Below are positions 21,204 through 28,690 of a DNA stretch of 64,000 nt, in pieces. Origin of the DNA: Lewinella sp. JB7 (GTDB lineage Bacteria > Bacteroidota > Bacteroidia > Chitinophagales > Saprospiraceae). The position numbers and the translations under genes were made by a program. Below the pieces are notes generated by a model, which worked only from the letters and a program-made list of their open reading frames with translations, ran no database searches and was not told the origin of the DNA. The DNA lies in contig NZ_JANCTD010000004.1 in the NCBI RefSeq assembly GCF_024297185.1, forward strand, positions 372,001-436,000, read 5' to 3'. Each line of letters opens with the position of its first letter. The first letter of the stretch is position 1.

Positions 21204-21481
21204 AAAACCGACTGCTTGTTGCGGCCAAGGATGAAGTACAGCAGCGCCCCCAGAAAGGGAATAAAGAAAATGATCGCTCCCCAGATCAGCTTCTTCTCCA
21301 TGGGATAAGGCTTTTTGATGAGGTCGAGCACGGCCAGCACGATGATGATGAGGGCCAGGATGCCACCGATGGCCATGATGCCCATACCACCGGCCATGGC
21401 CTCTCCGGCGCTGACGTTCTCGCCGCAGGCGGTGAGCAGAACGATAAAAGGAAGGACGGGTAGGATTCGACGGATATTCAT
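21200..21481 (-). CDS. PLDc_N-domain small membrane protein
   Basis: 93 aa. Signal/lipobox MNIRRILPVLPFIVLLTAC, then two helices GIMAIGGILALIIIVLAVLD and LIWGAIIFFIPFLGALLYFI. The second fits the phospholipase D N-terminal (PLDc_N) domain, ending FILGRNK. In Bacteroidota these proteins are small membrane proteins without the catalytic HKD part. Function unknown. It is convergent with cdaA, and the hairpin-repeat array lies upstream of its start. Confidence 0.8.
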   Translation of the reverse strand: MNIRRILPVLPFIVLLTACGENVSAGEAMAGGMGIMAIGGILALIIIVLAVLDLIKKPYPMEKKLIWGAIIFFIPFLGALLYFILGRNKQSVF

Positions 21482-21559
21482 GGTTTGCTGAATTTGTTAT
21501 ACAACCTCGTCGGTGGGTTGTAGTGTTCGTTGTGACTGGAGATCGCCCCGACGGCTACC

Positions 21560-21703
21560 GCAGTCGGAGACCGCAGCTTACTTTCGCGGTCAGAGACCGC
21601 ATTTTACCGTCGCGGTCAGAGACCGCATTTTACTGCCGCTGCCGGAGGCAGCATCTTACTTCGCCGCCGGAGGCAGCGTTTTACCGTCGCGGTCGGAGAC
21701 CGC
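21560..21703. repeat. Array of six 26-bp hairpin repeats
   Basis: Six units start at 21560, 21586, 21612, 21638, 21663 and 21689 (period 25-26 bp). Each has a 6-bp stem and a 3-nt loop (AGA or GGA), followed by a spacer such as attttaccgtc. Stems are GCGGTC/GACCGC in units 2, 3 and 6 and GCTGCC/GGCAGC in unit 4; units 1 and 5 have one mismatch each. Both arms change together between units, so pairing seems to be kept. The array ends 20 nt before the M20 dipeptidase start. It has no CRISPR-like unique spacers. Confidence 0.9.
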
Positions 21704-21723
21704 GTTGTACTTAACTTAACCGA

Positions 21724-23109
21724 ATGACCACCCAGCAATACATCGACCAGCACCGTGAGCGCTTTCTTGAAGAACTGAAAACGCTGATCCGCATTCCCAG
21801 CATCAGTACCGCCCGCGAGCACGACAAAGACACTCACCACTGCGCCGTGCAGGTCCAGGAATACCTCGTCCGGGCCGGCCTGGAGCGGGCGGAACTTTAC
21901 CCTACGGACGGCCACCCGATCGTGTACGCGGAAAAGATCGTCGACGAAAAGGCTCCTACGGTACTGATCTACGGCCACTACGACGTGCAGCCCGCCGATC
22001 CGCTCGACGAGTGGGAAACGCCGCCCTTCGAGCCGACCGTAAAGAAAACGGCCCAGCATCCCGACGGCGCCGTATTCGCCCGGGGCGCCACCGACGACAA
22101 GGGGCAGATGTTCATTCACGTCAAGGCCGTAGAGGCGATGATCCAGACGGACAGCCTGCCCTGCAACGTCAAGTTCATGATCGAGGGCGAGGAGGAGATC
22201 GGCAGCCCCAACCTGGTCCCCTTCATTAAGGAACACAAAGACAAGCTGAAGGCCGACGTCATCCTGGTTTCCGATACGAGTCTGCTGAGCAAGAGTCATC
22301 CGAGCATCACGGTAGGCTTGCGGGGGCTGACCTACCTCGACGTGAAGGTGCGTTCGGCCCGCGCCGATATGCACTCCGGGCTCTTCGGCGGCGCGGTCGC
22401 CAATCCCATTAACGTACTCTGCGACATGATCGCCAGTCTCAAGGACGAGGACAAGCACATCACCATCCCCGGCTTCTACGACGATGTACACTTCCCCAGC
22501 GAGCGCGACCGCACCCTGATGCGGGAAGCTCCCTTCAACGAGCAGGAGTACATGGACTCGCCTGGCGTTTTCGGCCTGGAGGGAGAAAAAGGATTCACTA
22601 CTTACGAACGTACGGGCATCCTGCCCACCCTCGACGTCAACGGTATCTGGGGCGGATTTACGGGTGAGGGCTCGAAGACCGTTATCCCGGCCGTAGCCAA
22701 CGCCAAGATCAGCATGCGCCTGGTGTCGCGGCAGGACCACGAGAAGATCACCAAACTATTCTCCGACCACTTCAAAAGCATCGCACCCCCGACGGTAAAG
22801 GTGGATGTCATTCCCCACCACGGCGGCAACCCCTACGTCACCCCCACCGACACCCCCGAGTACAAAGCAGCCGAGGCGGCCATGGAAAAGACCTTCGGGA
22901 ACACGCCGGTACCTATGTACGAAGGCGGCTCCATCCCCATCGTCGCCCAGTTCAAGGAGGTGCTCCAAATCGAGACCATCCTGATGGGCTTCGGCTTTGA
23001 CACCGACGGCCTCCACAGTCCGAACGAGCACTTCGGCCTCTGGAATTTCTACAAGGGCATTGAGACGGTACCGGAGTTCTTCGCGGCCTACGCAGCTAGA
23101 AAATTTTAA
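21724..23109 (+). CDS. M20-family dipeptidase
   Basis: 461 aa, cytoplasmic (no signal peptide). Two-zinc peptidase of the M20 CNDP/PepV-like group. LIYGHYDVQPADP holds ligand His85 and Asp87, RGATDDKGQ the bridging Asp124, and EGEEEIGS the general base Glu157 and ligand Glu158. The lid/dimerisation domain follows (DMHSGLFGGAVANPI), and the C-terminal ligand His is in GLHSPNEHFGL. It hydrolyses dipeptides or N-acyl amino acids. The stop codon lies inside an AT-rich element shared with another gene end. Confidence 0.93.
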   Translation: MTTQQYIDQHRERFLEELKTLIRIPSISTAREHDKDTHHCAVQVQEYLVRAGLERAELYPTDGHPIVYAEKIVDEKAPTVLIYGHYDVQPADPLDEWETPPFEPTVKKTAQHPDGAVFARGATDDKGQMFIHVKAVEAMIQTDSLPCNVKFMIEGEEEIGSPNLVPFIKEHKDKLKADVILVSDTSLLSKSHPSITVGLRGLTYLDVKVRSARADMHSGLFGGAVANPINVLCDMIASLKDEDKHITIPGFYDDVHFPSERDRTLMREAPFNEQEYMDSPGVFGLEGEKGFTTYERTGILPTLDVNGIWGGFTGEGSKTVIPAVANAKISMRLVSRQDHEKITKLFSDHFKSIAPPTVKVDVIPHHGGNPYVTPTDTPEYKAAEAAMEKTFGNTPVPMYEGGSIPIVAQFKEVLQIETILMGFGFDTDGLHSPNEHFGLWNFYKGIETVPEFFAAYAARKF

Positions 23110-23145
23110 ATTTAAAATTTGATATTTAAACTTTGAAATTTCTAG
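23100..23145. repeat. AT-rich gene-end element
   Basis: A run of AAATTTTAAATTTAAAATTT-like words spans the convergent gene ends. The stop codons of the M20 dipeptidase (AAATTTTAA) and of the FKBP gene fall in or beside it. A similar element is at 28622-28690. It may serve as a two-way terminator through A/T pairing. Confidence 0.55.
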
Positions 23146-23651
23146 CTCCTTACCCCTCCTTCCTCGATGTACTGCTTCCGCACCAGCTCGTCTACGGTGG
23201 GCGGTCGGACGCTGAGGATGGCTCCGGAGAAGAATAAAGTCTTGCCGGCCAGCGCGTGGTTGGCATCGAGGGTAACGAACTTATCGTCCCAGTCGATCAC
23301 CTTGGCGTTGACGGCCTTTCCGTTGGAGTCGGTGAGCGTAAGGTACTGTCCGCGCTCCAGGAGGCCGGGTTCGATCTGTTCCCGCTCGTTCCGGAAGATC
23401 GAAATAGGTGCTTCGAGGATGTGATCGGGGCTGGTCTGCCCGTAGGCATCCTCGGGGGCCAGCAGAAAGCTGAATCCCATTCCGCTTTTGAGACCGAAGA
23501 TGCGACGCTCCCAGGCGGGCAGCATACGTCCGGTACCGAACATAAACTTGAAGGGGTAATTAACGTCCATGCGTTCCAGCAGGGTGCCGGACGGGCCGCC
23601 GTCGCGGACTTCGTAGGTCATGGTCACGATGGCGTGGTCGTCAATGGTCAT
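23142..23651 (-). CDS. FKBP-type peptidyl-prolyl cis-trans isomerase, SlyD-like
   Basis: 169 aa from the ATG at 23651 (MTIDDHAIVTMTYEV). The FKBP fold opens with YEVRDGGPSGTLLERMD and FKFMFGTGRMLPAWERRIFG, then MGFSFLLAPEDAYGQ, the start of the insert-in-flap domain. DWDDKFVTLDANHALAGKTL is the conserved SlyD segment with NHPLAG as NHALAG. It speeds proline isomerisation and acts as a chaperone, probably in the cytoplasm. It lacks the His-rich tail of enterobacterial SlyD. The frame stays open to 24011, but that part overlaps the M20 gene and has no FKBP similarity. Confidence 0.9.
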   Translation of the reverse strand: MTIDDHAIVTMTYEVRDGGPSGTLLERMDVNYPFKFMFGTGRMLPAWERRIFGLKSGMGFSFLLAPEDAYGQTSPDHILEAPISIFRNEREQIEPGLLERGQYLTLTDSNGKAVNAKVIDWDDKFVTLDANHALAGKTLFFSGAILSVRPPTVDELVRKQYIEEGGVRS

Positions 23652-23779
23652 GGTGGATTGGGTTTTCCGGTCGTCTCCCCCGATCGGTCGGCGACCGTCC
23701 GCGGGATGAAGATCAAACGGCTGTACGCACCAGCAGTTCACCAACGGGGCGCGGACGCGGGAGCCGTGTATGGGGAAGG

Positions 23780-25291
23780 TCAGAGTTCCTCCGTTAAGAT
23801 ACCGATCATCGTTTTCACGCCCTCCCGGTAGTTTCCGATGCGCAAATTTTCGTTGGGGCTGTGTTGGTTGTTGTCCATATTGACGGTAGGTACCGTAACG
23901 GCAGGAATCCCCAGCGTAACGACGAAGGGAGCAATCGGAATGGAGCCTCCCGTCATCCGGATCATTACCGGCTCGCGACCGTGTACGTAGGTCAGCGCCC
24001 GGTGCAGCCACTGCCCTACCTCCGTGTCGAAGTCCGTCCGGAACGACTGGTAGAAGACCTGAGCGGTAAGGGTCGCGATCCGGGGGTAAGCCAGGCGTTC
24101 TTCCTTGCTTGGTTCACGATCGAGTACGTGGTATCCCTGGCGTTCGATGTGCTCCGTTACCAGACGTATGAGCCGGTTCGGATCGGATTCCAGGACCAGT
24201 CGGAGGTCCAGCTCCGCCCGGGCCCAGGCGGGGATGATGGTGCGCGCCTCTTCGTCGATCCAGCCGCTCCGCATGCCCCGGATATTGAGGGAAGGGTACT
24301 GGATCGACTCCTGGTAGCTGAGGCCGACGCTGTCTACTCGCCCGATCTGGAGTTGGTCACGGATCGCGACCTCATCGTCCGGCACGGCAGCGAGTATTTG
24401 GCGGGTGTCCGCGTCAAGATTCACGCCCTCGTAGTAGCCGGGGATCAGTACTCTTCCGTCCGCATCCTTCATGGAGGCCAGTAACTGGGCCAGGGCCAGC
24501 GCGGGGTTTGGCGCGTAATTGCCGTAGTGACCGCTGTGCTGGGGGGCTACCGGACCGTAGGTCGTCAGGGTCACGTCGGCGATCCCCCGGGCTCCGAACT
24601 TCAGCGTCGGCCGGTTGCTCGGGTGGAGCGGACCGTCGAAGATGATGAGCATATCGGCCGCCAGGAGCTGCTGGTGGCGGTCGACGGCGGCCGGAAGGCG
24701 GGGCGAACCCAGTTCCTCCTCGAAGTCCATAATGATCTTTAGATTATAGTTCGGGGCCAGCCCCTGATCGGACACGGCGTCCAGGGCGGCCAGTAACATA
24801 CCGATGGGGCCCTTGGCATCCGAGGCGGAACGGGCGTAGACGCGGTCGTCGTCCCGCAGTTCTTCGGGTAAAAAAGTGGTTAGCCATTGCCCGCCTTCCG
24901 TATCGCCGCCGCTCCGCCGGATGGCCGGTCGAAACGGATCGGTTTTCCAACGACTGGTATCCGTTGGCTGACCATCCACCTGTAAGTACACCAGGACCGT
25001 CTTCTCCGCTCCCGCAACCTCACGCCGCGCCAGTAATAAGGGTACGGTGGGTGTTTCGATGCGTTGCAGGACGAAGTCCCGACGGGCAAAGGCCGATTCG
25101 CACCACCGGACGTTGCGCTCGATGTCCTCCGGATAGTGGGCATCATTCGGCAGGCTGAGTAACTCGATCAGTTCCGGGAAGGTGGCATCGGCGTAGTGCC
25201 TGGCTAATTCGCCGATCTGGTCCGGGCCGGGCCGCTGACCGAAGAGGGAACAGGTGATAAGACTGGCAATGAGTACGGTAGAGACTTTCAT
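23780..25291 (-). CDS. Secreted M20-family metallopeptidase with altered zinc ligand
   Basis: 503 aa. Signal MKVSTVLIASLITCSLFGQ. M20 layout: VYLQVDGQPTDTSRW aligns with the GHYDVQP box, but the first zinc ligand His is Gln104 (Asp106 kept). RSASDAKGP keeps the bridging Asp158, MDFEEELGSP keeps both Glu192 and Glu193, QHSGHYGNYAPNP starts the lid domain, and NQHSPNENLRIGN has the final His. It probably cleaves peptides in the periplasm, or the changed ligand alters or removes activity. Lipid anchoring is not seen. It is divergent from the Tricorn-like protease gene, with 65 nt between the starts; a TATCTTG word precedes its ATG by 5 nt. Confidence 0.87.
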   Translation of the reverse strand: MKVSTVLIASLITCSLFGQRPGPDQIGELARHYADATFPELIELLSLPNDAHYPEDIERNVRWCESAFARRDFVLQRIETPTVPLLLARREVAGAEKTVLVYLQVDGQPTDTSRWKTDPFRPAIRRSGGDTEGGQWLTTFLPEELRDDDRVYARSASDAKGPIGMLLAALDAVSDQGLAPNYNLKIIMDFEEELGSPRLPAAVDRHQQLLAADMLIIFDGPLHPSNRPTLKFGARGIADVTLTTYGPVAPQHSGHYGNYAPNPALALAQLLASMKDADGRVLIPGYYEGVNLDADTRQILAAVPDDEVAIRDQLQIGRVDSVGLSYQESIQYPSLNIRGMRSGWIDEEARTIIPAWARAELDLRLVLESDPNRLIRLVTEHIERQGYHVLDREPSKEERLAYPRIATLTAQVFYQSFRTDFDTEVGQWLHRALTYVHGREPVMIRMTGGSIPIAPFVVTLGIPAVTVPTVNMDNNQHSPNENLRIGNYREGVKTMIGILTEEL

Positions 25292-25356
25292 CGGAGCAAG
25301 ATACCTACGGATGTCGCCGGATATATATACTTTCCCTACGAATCGAAATCCCTGCC

Positions 25357-28300
25357 ATGACTTACCGACTACTCACCGGGCTGTTTTTACTACTTGCCGG
25401 CTCCCTTCCCGCCCAGACACGGCTCCTCGCGGATCCCGCCATCAGCGCCAACCACGTCGCCTTCACCTACGCGGGCGACCTATGGGTTGCCGATCGGGAC
25501 GGCAGTAACGTACGGCGGCTTACGATCGGGGAGGGGCAGGAAACGCACCCCGTGTTTAGTCCTGACGGCCAGACCCTGGCCTTTACCGGCGCTTACGACG
25601 GCAACCTGGATGTGTACACCGTCCCCGTGACCGGCGGGATTCCGCGGCGGCTGACCTGGCATCCCTACCCCGACGAGGTGCAGGCCTTCTCCCCGGACGG
25701 CAAGCAAATTCTGTTCACCTCCAAGCGCGACGTATTCACCAATCGGTATAACCAACTATTTACGGTAGGTCTGGAGGGCGGCCGCGTGACCCCCCTGAAT
25801 ATCCCGACCGCCTTTCAGGCCGATTATTCCGCCGACGGCAGCCGTTTGGCCTACACCCCACTGGGCGACCGCAGTTCCATGTGGAAGAACTACCGGGGTG
25901 GTACCGTGTCCCGGATCTGGGTATTCACCCGGGCGGACAGCTCCGTCGTCGAAATCCCTAAACCGGAGACGGGCAGTAACGACAATGCCCCCCAGTGGCT
26001 CGACGGCAAGGTGTATTTCCGCAGCGACCGCGACGGAGAATACAACCTCCATGCCTTCGATCCCGCCACCCAATCCGTCGATCGCCTGACCGACTTCCGG
26101 GACTTTCCGGTCATTGCCCTGCGCGCGGGCGCGGGAGCCGTCATCTTCGAACAAGCGGGCTATTTACACACCTACGATCCGACCACCGGCGAGGTGAATC
26201 AACTCGACATCAATTTCAGTGCAGACGTACTCGATATCCGGCCCCGCTACGTGACCGGCGACCACGTACGCTCCTCCGACGTATCTCCCAGCGGGAAGCG
26301 CCTGGTGTTCGACTACCGGGGCGAAATCCTCACCGCGCCCGCCGACCAGGGTGACGTGGAGAACCTGAGCCATTCCCCCGGCGCCCACGAAACCTACCCC
26401 GCCTGGTCGCCGGACGGAAAGACGGTCGCGTACTTCAGCGATGCTTCCGGAGAATATGCCCTGCACCTGTCCCGCCTGGATCGTGAGGGGCCGGGCGACA
26501 AGGTGCGCGAGATCGAACTTCCCGGCACCGGTTTCTACGCCCATCTCCACTGGTCGCCCGACGCCAACCGACTGGCCTTCGTGGATAATGGTCGCAACTT
26601 ATACGTGCTCGACGTAGCCAGCGGACGCGTCACTAAGGTGGACCAGGATCAACTGTACTACCCCGGTGAGTACCGCGACCTCTTCGGTTCGTGGTCTCCC
26701 GACAGCAAGTGGCTGGCCTACTCCAAGATTACGCCGACGAACTTCGAACGGGCGTACGTCTATAACGTCGACAACGGAGCGTCCCGGGCGGTAACCGATC
26801 CGCTCGTCAATGTCACCGAGCCGGTATTCGACCCGACGGGGAAGTACCTTTACCTGACCGCCTCCACCGACGCGGGACCCGTCGTAAACTGGTTCCAGCA
26901 GTCGAGCAACGACATGCGGGCCACCAACGGAATCTACCTGATCACCCTACAGAAGGAAGTGGTCTCTCCCTTCTTCCACCGCAACGACCGCGAAGGGACG
27001 GACGCCGACGAGCGTTTTGAAGCCGCCCTGGAGAAGGAGCGCTCGGCCGGAAAACCGGCAATGGAAGAATCCGCTACCCCGCCCGCCGATACCGTACCGG
27101 GGCCGGTGCGCATCGACTTCGACGGGCTGGAAAAGCGGATCGTCCACGTACCCCTCCCGAACGGCAATTACGCGAATCTGGCGGCACCCGTGGCGGGGGA
27201 ACTACTGTTCATCAATTACGGGGAGGAGGAGTCCGTGCTGCAACGCTACTCCCTCGAAACCCGGGAAATGGAGGAACTCATTCCCGCCGACTGGTTCATC
27301 CCCACGGCCGATGGCCAGAAGCTCTTCGTCAGCAGCTACGGCCGCTGGGGGGTTACCGACCAACAACAACCCAGTCTGGAGGACCTCAAGGAACCGGAAG
27401 CCTACGGACTCAGCGTAAGGATCGATCCCGTAGCCGAATGGCGCAATATCTTCCACGAAATGTGGCGCGTCAATCGGGATTATTTCTATGACCCCAATAT
27501 GCACGGCGTGGACTGGGCCGCCATGAAGGCGAAGTACGAGCCCTTCCTGGCCGACGTACGTACCAGTGCCGACCTGTACCGCGTCATGGAGTGGATGGGC
27601 AGCGAACTCGGGGTCGGTCACCACCGCTTCGGAAGCCGGGGCGAACCGCTGCGGGAAGCCGAGGAAGTAAAGGGTGGACTACTCGGCGCTGACTACGCCA
27701 TCGCGAACGATCGCTACCGCTTCGCCAAAATCTACGGGGGACTCAACTGGAACCGCGACCTGGCTTCCCCCCTTACCGAGCCGGGGGTCGACGTGCGGGA
27801 GGGCGACTACCTGCTGGCGGTCGACGGTCAACCGCTGGTGGCCGGTGACAACCTATACCGCCTCTTCGAACGGACGGCGGGCCGCACGGTAACGCTTACG
27901 GTCGGGCCCAGTGCCGACGGCAGTAACTCCCGGAAGGTAAAGGTCACCCCCATCGAGGACGAATACGATCTGCGTAATCGAGACTGGGTGGAGGGTAACC
28001 TCAGGAAGGTGAATGCGGCCACCGGCGGGAAGGTAGCTTACGTATACGTGCCGAATACCGGGGGCGGTGGGTTCGAGTACTTCAAGCGCTACTTTTTCCC
28101 GCAGGTCGATAAGCAGGCCATCATCGTTGACGAACGGTTCAACGGCGGCGGGCAGATCGCGGACTACTACATCGAACTCCTCATGCGCCCCTACCAGAAC
28201 AGCTGGACCTACCGCTACGGCCAGGACCAGCACGCGCCCGTCGCCTCTATTCAGGGGCCGAAGGTTCTCCTCGTCGACGAAACGGCCGGCTCGGGCGGAG

Positions 28301-28638
28301 ACCTCTTCCCCTACCTCTGGCGGCAGAATGAGCTCGGGCCCATGATCGGTAAGCGCACCTGGGGCGGACTGGTCGGCGTCTTAGGTTTCCCCGAATTCAT
28401 CGATGGTGGATCGGTGACCGCCCCGAACGTAGCCTTCTGGGATAAGGACGGCTACCGGGTCGAGAACGAAGGCGTCGCGCCGGACATCGTAGTCGAGCAG
28501 TACCCGCAGGAAGTCATGGCCGGCCGCGACCCCCAACTGGAACGGGCGATCGAAGAGGTGATGCGGCAACTGCGCGAAAACCCGACGCCGCAGCCGGAGC
28601 GACCGGCCTTCGAGAAGCGGGGATCGGCGAAATTTTAA
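25357..28638 (+). CDS. Secreted Tricorn-like S41 protease
   Basis: 1093 aa. Signal MTYRLLTGLFLLLAGSLPAQ. Residues about 30-330 are a WD40/TolB-like propeller (HPVFSPDGQTLAFTGAYDG, RSDRDGEYNLHAFD), and 330-680 a second one (TYPAWSPDGKTVAYFSDASG). Residues about 690-760 are the C1 helical part with ELGVGHHRFG (His755/756), about 760-850 the PDZ domain (DYLLAVDGQPLVAGDNLY), and 860-1093 the tail-specific protease domain with the nucleophile Ser979 in DETAGSGGDLFPYLW. Such proteases degrade peptides outside the cytoplasm. It is convergent with the TonB receptor gene. Confidence 0.93.
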   Translation: MTYRLLTGLFLLLAGSLPAQTRLLADPAISANHVAFTYAGDLWVADRDGSNVRRLTIGEGQETHPVFSPDGQTLAFTGAYDGNLDVYTVPVTGGIPRRLTWHPYPDEVQAFSPDGKQILFTSKRDVFTNRYNQLFTVGLEGGRVTPLNIPTAFQADYSADGSRLAYTPLGDRSSMWKNYRGGTVSRIWVFTRADSSVVEIPKPETGSNDNAPQWLDGKVYFRSDRDGEYNLHAFDPATQSVDRLTDFRDFPVIALRAGAGAVIFEQAGYLHTYDPTTGEVNQLDINFSADVLDIRPRYVTGDHVRSSDVSPSGKRLVFDYRGEILTAPADQGDVENLSHSPGAHETYPAWSPDGKTVAYFSDASGEYALHLSRLDREGPGDKVREIELPGTGFYAHLHWSPDANRLAFVDNGRNLYVLDVASGRVTKVDQDQLYYPGEYRDLFGSWSPDSKWLAYSKITPTNFERAYVYNVDNGASRAVTDPLVNVTEPVFDPTGKYLYLTASTDAGPVVNWFQQSSNDMRATNGIYLITLQKEVVSPFFHRNDREGTDADERFEAALEKERSAGKPAMEESATPPADTVPGPVRIDFDGLEKRIVHVPLPNGNYANLAAPVAGELLFINYGEEESVLQRYSLETREMEELIPADWFIPTADGQKLFVSSYGRWGVTDQQQPSLEDLKEPEAYGLSVRIDPVAEWRNIFHEMWRVNRDYFYDPNMHGVDWAAMKAKYEPFLADVRTSADLYRVMEWMGSELGVGHHRFGSRGEPLREAEEVKGGLLGADYAIANDRYRFAKIYGGLNWNRDLASPLTEPGVDVREGDYLLAVDGQPLVAGDNLYRLFERTAGRTVTLTVGPSADGSNSRKVKVTPIEDEYDLRNRDWVEGNLRKVNAATGGKVAYVYVPNTGGGGFEYFKRYFFPQVDKQAIIVDERFNGGGQIADYYIELLMRPYQNSWTYRYGQDQHAPVASIQGPKVLLVDETAGSGGDLFPYLWRQNELGPMIGKRTWGGLVGVLGFPEFIDGGSVTAPNVAFWDKDGYRVENEGVAPDIVVEQYPQEVMAGRDPQLERAIEEVMRQLRENPTPQPERPAFEKRGSAKF

Positions 28639-28690
28639 ATTGCCAATGTCAAATTTTAAATGTCAAATTTTCAATTGGAAATTTAAAACT
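28622..28690. repeat. AT-rich gene-end element
   Basis: Repeats of caaattttaaa and aaattt words between convergent genes. The stop codons of the Tricorn-like protease (AAATTTTAA) and of the TonB receptor (TTTTAA on the minus strand) both lie inside it. It resembles the element at 23100-23145. Confidence 0.55.

Noticed and set aside
21560-21703. CRISPR array
   Set aside because: Units are 26 bp with near-identical short linkers and no unique spacers; no cas genes nearby.
23652-24011. N-terminal extension of the FKBP isomerase
   Set aside because: The extended frame overlaps the M20 peptidase gene and has no FKBP similarity; the ATG at 23651 starts the conserved domain.
25289-25330. tatatata tract near 25321 as a special promoter
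   Set aside because: Low-complexity AT run in a short divergent spacer; no clear -7 element for the Tricorn-like gene could be fixed.
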